Shown here: positions 14,001 through 25,540 of the stretch, in pieces
Numbering within the stretch: position 1 is the stretch's first letter
Layout of the letters: each line of letters opens with the position of its first letter
Origin: Hemibagrus wyckioides
Taxonomy: Eukaryota > Chordata > Actinopteri > Siluriformes > Bagridae
NCBI RefSeq assembly: GCF_019097595.1
Contig: NC_080714.1
Coordinates: forward strand, 29,992,759 to 30,056,758
Length of the DNA: 64,000 nucleotides
Reading direction: 5' to 3'
Translations under genes and position numbers: made by a program
The notes under the pieces: generated by a model
Told to the model about the DNA's origin: nothing
What the model saw: the letters and a program-made list of their open reading frames with translations, nothing else
Database searches by the model: none

Positions 14001-14700
14001 GTGTGTGTGTGTCTGTATTGTGTGTGTGTGTGTCTGTATTATGTGTATGTGTGTGTCTGTATTATGTGTGTGTGTGTTTGTATTATGTGTGTGTGTGTGT
14101 CTGTATTATGTGTGTGTGTATTATGTGTGTGTGTGTCTGTATTATGTGTGTGTGTCTGTATTATGTGTGTGTGCGTGTCTGTATTGTGTGGGTGTGTGTC
14201 CGTATTATGTGTGTGTGTGTCTGTTTTATGTGTGTGTGTGTCTGTATTGTGTGTGTGTGTGTCTGTATTATGTGTGTGTGTGTCTGTATTGTGTGTGTGT
14301 GTGTCTGTATTATGTGTGTGGGCATGTGTGTATTATGTGTGTGTGTCTGTGTGTATTATGTGTGTGTATTATGTGTGTGTGTATTATGTGTGTGTGTGTC
14401 TGTATTATGTGTGTGTGTCTGTATTATGTGTCGGTGTGTGTCAGTATTGTGTGGGTGTGTGTCTGTATTATGTGTGTGTGTGTCTGTATTATGTGTGTGT
14501 GTGTCTGTATTGTGTGTGTGTGTGTCTGTATTATGTGTGTGGGCATGTGTGTATTATGTGTGTGTGTCTGTGTGTATTATGTGTGTGTATTATGTGTGTG
14601 TGTGTCTGTATTGTATGTTTGTGTGTGTGTCTGTATTATGTGTGTGTGTGTCTCTGTATTATGTGTGTGTGTGTCTGTATTATGTGTGTGTATTATGTTT
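11100..14700 (+). repeat. TG array, second copy of domain-B-type variants with 80-bp, 873-bp and 2.15-kb periods
   Basis: Domain-B markers return here. TATTAAG lies at 11,195 and 13,346 (2,151 bp), and CGTGTCTGTATTG at 11,341 and 13,494 (2,153 bp). GTGGTTGTG lies at 11,611 and 12,484, a duplication of 873 bp. Between about 11,860 and 12,290 the variant TGTTTGTG recurs at 11,864, 11,946, 12,026, 12,106, 12,186 and 12,279, a four-unit repeat of about 80 bp. The GTGGGCATGTGTG variant lies near 14,310 and 14,540, and also near 8,995 and 17,127. Confidence 0.75.
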
Positions 14701-17026
14701 GTGTGTCTGTATTATGTGTGTGTGTGTCTGTATTATGTGTGTGTGTGTGTATTATGTGTGTGTGTCTGTATTATTTGTGTGTGTGTTGGTATTATGTGTG
14801 TGTGTGTGTCTGTATTTTGTGTGTGTCTGTATTATGTGTGTGTGTGTCTGTATTATGTGTGTGTGTCGGTATTATGTGTGTGTGTGTGTCTGTATTTTGT
14901 GTGTGTCTGTATTATGTGTGTGTGTGTGTCTGTATTATGTGTTTGTCTATAATATGTGTGTGTGTGTCTGTATTATGTGTGTGTGTGTGTCTGTATTATG
15001 TGTGTGTCTGTATTGTGTGTGTGTGTCTGTGTCTGTATTATGTTTGTGTGTCTGTAGTATGTGTGTGTGTGTGTCTGTATTATGTGTGTGTGTCTGTCTG
15101 TATTATGTGTGTGTGTGTCTGTATTTTGTGTGTGTCTGTATTATGTGTGTGTGTGTCTGTATTATGTGTGTGTCTGTCTGTATTATGTGTGTGTATGTCT
15201 GTATTATGTGTGTGTGTGTGTCTGTATTATGTGTGTGTGTGTCTGTATTATGTGTGTGTGTCTGTATTATGTGTGTGTGTGTCTGTATTATGTGTGTGTG
15301 TGTGTCTGTATTATGTGTGTGTGTCTGTATTATGTCTGTGTGTGTCTGTATTATGTGTGTGTGTCTGTATTATGTGTGTGTGTCTGTATTATGTGTTTGT
15401 CTATATTATGTGTGTGTGTGTCTGTATTATGTGTGTGTGTGTGTCTGTATTATGTGTGTGTCTGTATTGTGTGTGTGTGTGTGTCTGTATTATGTTTGTG
15501 TGTCTGTATTATGTGTGTGTGTGTGTCTGTATTATGTGTGTGTGTCTGTCTGTATTATGTGTGTTTGTGTCTGTATTTTGTGTGTGTCTGTATTATGTGT
15601 GTGTGTGTCTGTATTATGTGTGTGTGTGTCTGTATTATGTGTGTGTATGTCTGTATTATGTGTGTGTGTGTGTCTGTATTATGTGTGTGTGTGTCTGTAT
15701 TATGTGTGTATGTCTGTATTATGTGTGTGTGTGTGTCTGTATTATGTGTGTGTGTCTGTATTATGTGTGTGTGTGTCTGTATTATGTGTGTGTCTGTATT
15801 ATGTGTGTGTGTCTGTATTATGTGTGTGCGTGTCTGTATTATGTGTGTGTGTCTGTATTATGTGTGTGTGTGTGTCTGTATTATGTGTGTATGTCTGTAT
15901 TATGTGTGTGTGTGTCTGTATTATGTGTGTGTCTGTATTATGTGTGTGTGTCTATATTATGTGTGTGTGTGTGTGTCTGTATTTTGTGTGTGTGTCTGTA
16001 TTATGTGTGTGTGTCTGTATTGTGTGTGTGTGTGTGTGTGTGTGTCTGTATTATGTTTGTGTGTCTGTATTATGTGTGTGTGTGTGTGTCTGTATTATGT
16101 GTGTGTGTCTGTCTGTATTATGTGTGTGTGTGTGTCGGTATGATGTGTGTGTGTGTCTGTATTATGTGTGTGTGTGTCGGTATTATGTGTGTGTGTGTCT
16201 GTATTATGTGTGTGTGTCTGTATTGTGTGGGTGTGTGTGTGTGTGTCTATATTATGTGTGTGTGTCTGTATTATGTGTGTGTGTGTCTGTATTATGTGTG
16301 TGTCTGTATTATGTGTGTGTGTGTGTGTGTGTGTCTGTATTTTGTGTGTGTGTGTGTGTCTGTATTATGTGTGTGTGTGTCTGTATTATGTGTGTGTCTG
16401 TATTATGTGTGTGTGTGTGTCGGTATTATGTGTGTGTGTGTCTGTATTATGTGTGTGTGTGTGTCTGTATTATGTGTGTGTCGGTATTGTGTGTGTGTGT
16501 CTGTATTATGTGTGTGTGTGTGTCTGTATTATGTGTGTGTGTGTGTCGGTATTGTGTGTGTGTGTCTGTATTATGTGTGTGTGTGTCTGTATTATGTGTG
16601 TGTGTGTGTCTGTATTATGTGTGTGTGTGTCTGTATTATGTGTGTGTGTGTGTCTGTATTATGTGTGTTTGTGTGTCTGTATTATGTGTGTGTGTGTGTC
16701 TGTATTATGTGTGTGTGTCTGTATTATGTGTGTGTGTGTGTGTCTGTATTGTGTGTGTGTGTCTGTATTATGTGTGTGTGTGCATGTCTGTATTGTGTGG
16801 GTGTGTGTCTGTATTATGTGTGTGTGTGTCTGTATTATGTGTGTGTGTGTCTGTATTGTGTGTGTGTGTGTCTGTATTATGTGTGTGTGTCTGTATTATG
16901 TGTGTGTGTGTCTGTATTGTGTGTGTGTGTGTCTGTATTATGTGTGGGTGTGTGTCTGTATTGTGTGTGTGTGTGTCTGTATTATGTGTGTGTGTGTGTC
17001 TGTATTGTGTGGGTGTGTGTCTGTAT

Positions 17027-17057
<31 letters not shown>

Positions 17058-17430
17058 CTGTATTATGTGTGTGTGTGTCTGTATTATGTGTGTGTGTGTC
17101 TGTATTGTGTGTGTGTGTGTCTGTATTATGTGTGTGGGCATGTGTGTATTATGTGTGTGTGTCTGTGTGTATTATGTGTGTCTGTATTATGTGTGTGTGT
17201 GTCTGTTTTATGTGTGTGTGTCTGTATTATGTGTGTGTGTGCGTGTCTGTATTATGTGTGTGTGTCTGTATTATGTGTGTGTGTGTGTCTGTATTATGTG
17301 TGTGTGTCTGTATTATGTGTGTGTGTCTGTATTATGTGTGTGTGTGTGTCTGTATTATGTGTGTGTGTGTGTCTGTATTATGTGTGTGTGTCTGTATTAT
17401 GTGTGTGTGTGTGTCTGTATTATGTGTAGG
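14700..17430 (+). repeat. TG array, second copy of domain-C-type variants
   Basis: TATTTTGTG, TCTATATT and GTATGTCTG units reappear in an order similar to 9,181-11,090, about 5.3-5.6 kb downstream of the first copy. From about 16,750 to 17,430 domain-B-like GTGTGGG and GGGCATG units return. Limits are approximate because neighbouring units share most of their sequence. Confidence 0.6.
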
Positions 17431-20400
17431 TGTGTGTCTGTATTATGTGTGTGTGTGTCTGTGTTGTGTGTGTGTCTGTATTGTGTGTGTGTGTGTCTGT
17501 GTTATGTGTGTGTGTCTGTATTGTGTGTGTGTCTGTATTGTGTGTGTGTCTGTATTATGTGTGTCTGTATTATGTGTGTGTTTGTCTGTATTATGTGTGT
17601 GTCTGTATTGTGTGTGTGTGTGTCTGTATTATGTGTGTGTGTCTGTATTGTGTGTGTGTGTGTCTGTGTTATGTGTGTGTGTGTCTGTATTGTGTGTGTG
17701 TGTCTGTATTATGTGTGTGTGTCTGTATTGTGTGTGTGTCTGTATTGTGTGTGTGTGTGTCTGTATTGTGTGTGTGTGTCTGTATTATGTGTGTGTGTTT
17801 GTATTGTGTGTGTGTGTGTCTGTGTTATGTGTGTGTGTCTGTATTGTGTGTGTGTGTGTCTGTATTATGTGTGTGTGTCTGTATTGTGTGTGTCTGTATT
17901 GTGTGTGTGTCTGTATTATGTGTGTCTGTATTATGTGTGTGTGTGTCTGTATTATGTAAGTGTGTGTGTCTGTATTATGTGTGTGTGTGTCTGTATTATG
18001 TGTGTGTGTCTGTATTGTGTGTGTGTCTGTATTATGTGTGTGTCTGTGTTATGTGTGTGTCTGTATTATGTGTGTGTGTGTGTGTCTGTATTCTGTGTGT
18101 GTGCGTGTCTTTATTATGTGTGTGTATGTCTGTATTGTGTTTGTGTGTCTGTATTATGTGTGTGTCTGTATTATGTGTGTGTGTCTGTATTATGTGTGTG
18201 TGTCTGTATTGTGTGTGTGTCTGTATTATGTGTGTGTCTGTGTTATGTGTGTCTGTATTATGTGTGTGTGTGTCTGTATTATGTAAGTGTGTGTGTCTGT
18301 ATTATGTGTGTGTGTGTCTGTATTATGTGTGTGTGTCTGTATTGTGTGTGTGTCTGTATTATGTGTGTGTCTGTGTTATGTGTGTGTCTGTATTATGTGT
18401 GTGTGTGTGTGTGTCTGTATTCTGTGTGTGTGCGTGTCTTTATTATGTGTGTGTATGTCTGTATTGTGTTTGTGTGTCTGTATTATGTGTGTGTCTGTAT
18501 TATGTGTGTGTGTCTGTATTATGTGTGTGTGTCTGTATTATGTGTGTGTGTCTGTATTATGTGTGTGTGTGTCTGTATTATGTGTGTGTGTCTGTATTGT
18601 GTGTGTGTCTGTATTATGTGTGTGTCTGTGTTATGTGTGTGTCTGTATTATGTGTGTGTGTGTGTGTGTCTGTATTCTGTGTGTGTGCGTGTCTTTATTA
18701 TGTGTGTGTATGTCTGTATTGTGTTTGTGTGTCTGTATTATGTGTGTGTCTGTATTATGTGTGTGTGTCTGTATTATGTGTGTGTGTCTGTATTGTGTGT
18801 GTGTGTGTCTGTATTATATGTGTGTGTGTCTGTATTATGTGTGTGTCTGTATTATGTGTGAGTGTGTGTCTGTATTCTGTGTTTGTGCGTGTCTGTATTA
18901 TGTGTGTGTATGTCTGTATTGTGTTTGTGTGTCTGTATTATTTGTGTGTGTATGTGTATTATGTGTGTGTGTCTGTATTGGGTGGGTGTGTGGGTGTCTG
19001 TATCGTGTGTGTGTGTCTGTATTATGTGTGTGTGTGGGTGTCTGTATTGTGTATGTGTCTGTATTGTGTCTGTGTGTGTCTGTATTATGTGTGTATTATG
19101 TGTGTGTGTCTGTATTATGTAAGTTTGTGTGTCTGTATTGTGTGTGTCTGTATTATGTGTGTGTGTATTATGTGTGTGTGTCTGTATTATGAGTGTGTCT
19201 GTATTATGTGTGTGTGTGTGTGTGTGTCTGTATTATGTGTGTGTGTGTCTGTATTATGTGTGTGTGTCTGTATTATGTGTGTGTCTGTATTGTGTGTTTG
19301 TGTGTCTGTATTATGTGTGTGTGTCTGTATTGTGTGTGTGTGTCTGTATTGTGTGTGTCTGTATTATGTGTGTGTGTATTATGTGTGTGTGTGTCTGTAT
19401 TATGTGTGTGTGTATTATGTGTGTGTGTGTCTGTATTATGTGTGTGTGTGTCTGTATTGTGTGTGTGTGTGTCTGTATTATGTGTGTGTGACTGTATTGT
19501 GTGTGTGTGTGTCTGTGTTATGTGTGTGTGTCTGTATTGTGTGTGTGTGTGTCTGTATTATGTGTGTGTGTCTGTATTGTGTGTGTGTGTCTGTATTATG
19601 TGTGTCTGTATTATGTGTGTGTGTCTGTATTGTGTGTGTGTCTGTATTGTGTGTGTGTGTCTGTATTATGTGTGTCTGTATTATTTGTGTGTGTCTGTAT
19701 TATGTAAGTGTGTGTGTCTGTATTATGTGTGTGTGTGTGTGTCTGTATTATGTGTGTGTGTGTGTGTGTGTGTTTCTGTATTATGTGTGTGTGTGTGTCT
19801 GTATTATGTGTGTGTTTGTCTGTATTATGTGTGTGTCTGTATTATGTGTGTATTATGTGTGTGTGTCTGTATTATGTGTGTGTGTGTGTCTGTATTATGT
19901 GTGTGTGTCTGTATTGTGTGTGTGTGTGTCTGTATTATGTGTGTGTGTCTGTATTATGTGTGTGTGTCTGTATTGTGTGTGTGTGTGTCTGTATTATATG
20001 TGTGTGTGTCTGTATTATGTGTGTGTCTGTATTATGTGTGTGTGTGTGTGTCTGTATTCTGTGTTTGTGCGTGTCTGTATAATGTGTGTGTATGTCTGTA
20101 TTCTGTTTGTGTGTCTGTATTATTTGTGTGTGTATGTGTATTATGTGTGTGTGTCTGTATTGGGTTGGTGTGTGGGTGTCTGTATCGTGTGTGTGTGTCT
20201 GTATTATGTGTGTGTGTAGGTGTCTGTATTGTGTATGTGTCTGTATTGTGTGTGTTTGTGTCTGTATTATGTGTGTGTATTATGTGTGTGTGTCTGTATT
20301 ATGTAAATGTGTGTGTCTGTATTGTGTGTCTATATTATGTGTGTGTGTATTATGTGTGTGTGTGTCTGTATTATGAGTGTGTCTGTATTATGTGTGTGTG

Positions 20401-21940
20401 TGTCTGTATTATGTGTGTGTGTGTCTGTATTATGTGTGTGTGTGTGTGTCTGTATTCTGTGTTTGTGCGTGTCTGTATAATGTGTGTGTATGTCTGTATT
20501 GTGTTTGTGTGTCTGTATTATTTGTGTGTGTATGTGTATTATGTGTGTGTGTCTGTATTGGGTTGGTGTGTGGGTGTCAGTATCGTGTGTGTGTGTCTGT
20601 ATTATGTGTGTGTGTAGGTGTCTGTATTGTGTATGTGTCTGTATTGTGTGTGTGTGTGTCTGTATTATGTGTGTGTGTATTATGTGTGTGTGTCTGTATT
20701 ATGTAAATGTGTGTGTCTGTATTGTGTGTCTATATTATGTGTGTGTGTATTATGTGTGTGTGTGTCTGTATTATGAGTGTGTCTATATTGTGTGTGTGTG
20801 TGTGTGTGTGTCTGTATTATGTGTGTGTGTCTGTATTATGTGTGTGTGTCTGTATTGTGTGTGTGTGTGTCTGTATTATGTGTGTGTGTGTCTGTATTAT
20901 GAGTGTGTCTATATTGTGTGTGTGTGTGTGTGTGTCTGTATTATGTGTGTGTGTGTCTGTATTATGTGTGTGTGTCTGTATTGTGTGTGTGTGTGTCTGT
21001 ATTATGTGTGTGTGTGTCTGTATTATGAGTGTGTCTATATTGTGTGTGTGTGTGTGTGTGTCTGTATTATGTGTGTGTGTCTGTATTGTGTGTGTGTGTG
21101 TCTGTATTATGTGTGTGTCTCTGTATTGTGTGTGTGTGTGTCTGTATTATGTGTGTGTGTCTGTATTGTGTGTGTGTGTCTGTATTATGTGTGTGTGTCT
21201 GTATTATGTAAGTGTGTGTGTCTGTATTGTGTGTGTCTGTATTATGTGTGTGTGTATTATGTGTGTGTGTGTCTGTATTATGTGTGTGTGTATTATGTGT
21301 GTGTGTGTCTGTATTATGAGTGTGTCTATATTGTGTGTGTGTGTGTGTGTGTCTGTATTATGTGTGTGTGTCTGTATTATGTGTGTGTGTCTGTATTGTG
21401 TGTGTGTGTGTCTGTATTATGTGTGTGAGTGTCTGTATTATGAGTGTGTCTATATTGTGTGTGTGTGTGTGTCTGTATTATGTGTGTGTGTCTGTATTGT
21501 GTGTGTGTGTGTGTCTGTATTATGTGTGTGTCTCTGTATTGTGTGTGTGTGTCTGTATTATGTGTGTGTGTCTGTATTGTGTGTGTGTGTCTGTATTATG
21601 TGTGTGTGTGTCTGTATTATGTAAGTGTGTGTGTCTGTATTGTGTGTGTCTGTATTATGTGTGTGTGTATTATGTGTGTGTGTATTATGTGTGTGTGTGT
21701 CTGTATTATGTGTGTGTCTGTATTGTGTGTGTGTGTGTCTGTATTATGTGTGTGTGACTGTATTGTGTGTGTGTGTGTCTGTGTTATGTGTGTGTGTCTG
21801 TATTGTGTGTGTGTGTGTCTGTATTATGTGTGTGTGTCTGTATTGTGTGTGTGTGTCTGTATTATGTGTGTCTGTATTATGTGTGTGTGTCTGTATTGTG
21901 TGTGTCTGTATTATGTGTGTGTGTCTGTATTATGTAAGTG
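17430..21940 (+). repeat. TG array domain D (TATTGTG, TATTCTG, TGTAAG variants; 126, 330 and 400 bp periods)
   Basis: Short-n units and TATTGTG dominate. TATTCTGTG occurs at 18,091, 18,420, 18,675, 18,875, 20,057 and 20,455. TGTAAG pairs at 17,958/18,285 and 20,305/20,705 confirm periods of about 328 and 400 bp. A distinctive segment with ATTGGGT, GTATCGTG and GTGTATGTGTC occurs three times (near 18,990, 20,160 and 20,560). TATTATGAGTGTGTC recurs at 20,773, 20,899, 21,025, 21,316 and 21,440, giving a period near 126 bp. The array is finely nested here. Confidence 0.78.
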
Positions 21941-24900
21941 TTTGTGTCTGTATTATGTGTGTGTGTATTATGTGTGTGTGTGTCTGTATTATGTGTGTGT
22001 GTCTGTATTGTGTGTGTGTGTCTCTGTATTGTGTGTGTGTGTGTCTGTGTTATGTGTGTGTGTCTGTATTGTTTGTGTGTGTGTGTGTCTGTATTATGTG
22101 TGTGTGTGTGTCTGTATTATGTGTGTGTGTCTGTATTGTGTGTGTGTGTGTGTGTGTCTGTATTATGTGTGTGTGTGTGTGTCTGTATTATGTGTGTGTG
22201 TGTGTGTCGGTATTATGTGTGTGTGTGTCTGTATTATGTGTGTGTATGTGTCGGTATTATGTGTGTGTGTGTCTGTATTATGTGTGTGTGTGTGTCGGTA
22301 TTATGTGTGTGTGTGTCTGTATTATGTGTGTGTCGGTATTGTGTGTGTGTGTGTGTGTCTGTATTTTGTGTGTGTGTGTGTCTGTATTATGTGTGTGTGT
22401 GTCTGTATTATGTGTGTGTGTGTGTGTCTGTATTATGTGTGTGTGTGTCTGTATTATGTGTGTTTGTGTCGTTATTATGTGTGTGTGTGTGTCGGTATTA
22501 TGTGTGTGTGTGTGTGTCTGTATTATGTGTTTGTGTGTGTGTCGGTATTATGTGTGTGTGTTGGTATTATGTGTGTGTGTGTCTGTATTATGTGTGTGTG
22601 TGTGTGTCTGTATTATGTGTGTTTGTGTGTGTCGGTATTATGTGTGTGTGTGTGTGTCGGTATTATGTATGTGTGTGTGTGTGTGTGTCGGTATTATGTG
22701 TGTGTGTGTGTGTGTCTGTATTATGTGTGTGTGTGTGTCTGGATTATGTGTGTGTCTGTATTATGTGTGTGTGTGTGTGTCTGTATTATGTGTGTTTGTG
22801 TGTGTCGGTATTATGTGTGTGTGTGTGTGTCGGTATTATGTATGTGTTTGTGTGTGTGTGTCGGTATTATGTGTGTGTGTGTGTGTGTCTGTATTATGTG
22901 TGTGTGTGTCTGTATTATGTGTGTGTCTGTATTGTGTGTGTGTGTGTGTCTGTATTATATGTGTGTGTGTGTCATTATTATGTGTGTGTGTGTGTGTCGG
23001 TATTATGTGTGTGTGTGTGTGTGTCTGTATTATGTGTGTGTGTGTGTCTGGATTATGTGTGTGTGTGTGTGTGTGTCTGTATTATGTGTGTGTGTGTGTC
23101 TGTATTATGTGTGTGTGTGTGTGTCTGTATTATGTGTGTGTGTGTCGTTATTATGTGTGTGTGTGTGTGTCTGTATTATGTGTGTGTGTGTGTCGTTATT
23201 ATGTGTGTGTGTGTGTCGGTATTATGTGTGTGTGCGTCTGTATTATGTGTGTGTGTGTGTCTGTATTATGTGTGTGTGTGTGTCTGTATTATGTGTGTGT
23301 GTGTGTCTGTATTATGTCTGTGTGTGTCTGTATTATGTTTGTGTGTGTGTCTGTATTATGTGTGTGTCTGTATTATGTTTGTGTGTGTGTCTGTATTATG
23401 TGTGTGTGTGTGTCTGTATTATGTGTGTGTGTGTGTGTCTGTATTATGTGTGTGTGTGTGTCGGTATTATGTGTGTATTATGTATGTATGTGTGTGTGTG
23501 TGTGTGTGTCTGTATTATGTGTGTGTGTGTGTCGGTATTATGTGTGTGTGTGTGTGTCTGTATTATGTGTGTGTGTGTGTGTCGTTATTATGTGTGTGTG
23601 TGTGTCGGTATTATGTGTGTGTGTGTGTGTCTGTATTATGTGTTTGTGTGTGTGTCGGTATTATGTGTGTGTGTGTGTTGGTATTATGTGTGTGTGTGTC
23701 TGTATTATGTGTGTGTGTGTGTCTGTATTATGTGTGTGTGTGTCTGTATTATGTGTGTGTGTGTGTCGGCATTATGTGTGTGTGTGTGTGTGTCGGTATT
23801 ATGTGTGTGTGTGTGTGTCTGTATTATGTGTGTCTGTGTGTGTCTGTATTGTGTGTGTGTGTGTGTCTGTATTATGTGTGTGTGTGTCGTTATTATGTGT
23901 GTGTGTGTGTCGGTATTATGTGTGTGTGTGTGTGTGTCTGTATTATGTGTGTGTGTGTGTCTGTATTATGTGTGTGTGTGTGTGTCTGTATTATGTGTGT
24001 GTGTGTGTGTGTCTGTATTATGTGTGTGTGTGTGTCTGGATTATGTGTGTTTGTGTTTGTCTGTATTATGTGTGTGTGTGTGTCTGTATTATGTGTGTGT
24101 GTGTGTGTTTGTATTGTGTGTGTGTGTGTGTGTCTGTATTATGTGTGTGTGTGTGTCTGTATTATGTGTGTGTGTGTGTGTCGGTATTATCTGTGTGTGT
24201 GTGTCGGTATTATGTGTGTGTGTGTCTGTATTATGTGTGTGTGTGTGTCTGTATTATGTGTGTGTGTGTGTCTGTATTATGTGTGTGTGTGTGTGTTTGT
24301 ATTATGTGTGTGTGTGTGTGTGTGTCTGTATTATGTGTGTGTGTGTCTGTATTATGTGTGTGTGTGTGTGTCTGTATTATGTGTGTGTGTCTGTATTATG
24401 TGTGTGTGTGTCTGTATTATGTGTGTGTGTGTCTGTATTATGTGTGTGTGTGTGTCTGTATTATGTGTGTGTGTGTCTGTATTATGTGTGTGTGTGTGTG
24501 TCTGTATTATGTGTGTGTGTGTGTGTCTGTATTATGTGTGTGTGTGTGTCTGTATTATGTGTGTGTGTGTCTGTATTATGTGTGTGTGTGTGTCTGTATT
24601 GTGTGTGTGTGTGTCTGTATTATGTGTGTGTGTGTGTGTCTGTATTATGTGTGTGTATGTGTCTGTATTATGTGTGTCTGTGTGTGTCTGTATTGTGTGT
24701 GTGTGTGTGTCTGTATTATGTGTGTGTGTGTGTCGTTATTATGTGTGTGTGTGTCTGTATTATGTGTGTGTATGTGTCTGTATTATGTGTGTCTGTGTGT
24801 GTCTGTATTGTGTGTGTGTGTGTGTCTGTATTATGTGTGTGTGTGTGTCGTTATTATGTGTGTGTGTGTGTCGGTATTATGTGTGTGTGTGTGTGTGTCT

Positions 24901-24999
24901 GTATTATGTGTGTGTGTGTGTCGGTATTATGTGTGTGTGTGTGTGTCTGTATTATGTGTGTGTGTGTGTGTGTCTGTATTATGTGTGTGTGTGTGTCTG

Positions 25000-25540
25000 T
25001 ATTATGTGTGTGTATTATGTTTGTGTGTCTGTATTATGTGTGTGTGTGTCTGTATTATGTGTGTGTGTGTCTGTATTGTGTGTGTGTCTGGATTGTGTGT
25101 GTGTGTGTCTGTATTATGTGTGTGTGTGTGTCTGTATTATGTGTGTGTGTGTCTGTATTATGTGTGTGTGTGTGTCTGTATTATGTGTGTGTGTGTGTCT
25201 GGATTATGTGTGTGTGTGTCTGTATTATGTGTGTGTGTGTCTGTATTATGTGTGTGTGTGTCTGTTTTATGTGTGTCTGTATTATGTGTGTGTTTGTGTC
25301 TGTATTATGTGTGTGTGTGTGTGTCTGTATTATGTGTGTGTGTGTGTCTGTATTGTGTGTGTGTGTGTCTGTATTATGTGTATGTGTGTGTCTGTATTAT
25401 GTGTGTGTGTGTTTGTATTATGTGTGTGTGTGTGTCTGTATTATGTGTGTGTGTGTGTCTGTATTATGTGTGTGTGTGTGTCTGTATTATGTGTGTGTGT
25501 ATTATGTGTGTGTGTGTCTGTATTATGTGTGTGTGTGTGT
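25000..25540 (+). repeat. Domain-B-type island inside domain E (first copy)
   Basis: This stretch carries GTGTATTATGTTTG, TATTGTGTGTGTGTCTGGATTG, TCTGTTTTATG and TGTTTGTGTC in the same order and nearly the same spacing as about 7,605-8,100, although the flanks are domain E. It looks like a transplanted patch from the left part of the array. Copies lie at about 29,310-29,850 and, shorter, at 36,810-36,990. Confidence 0.75.
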
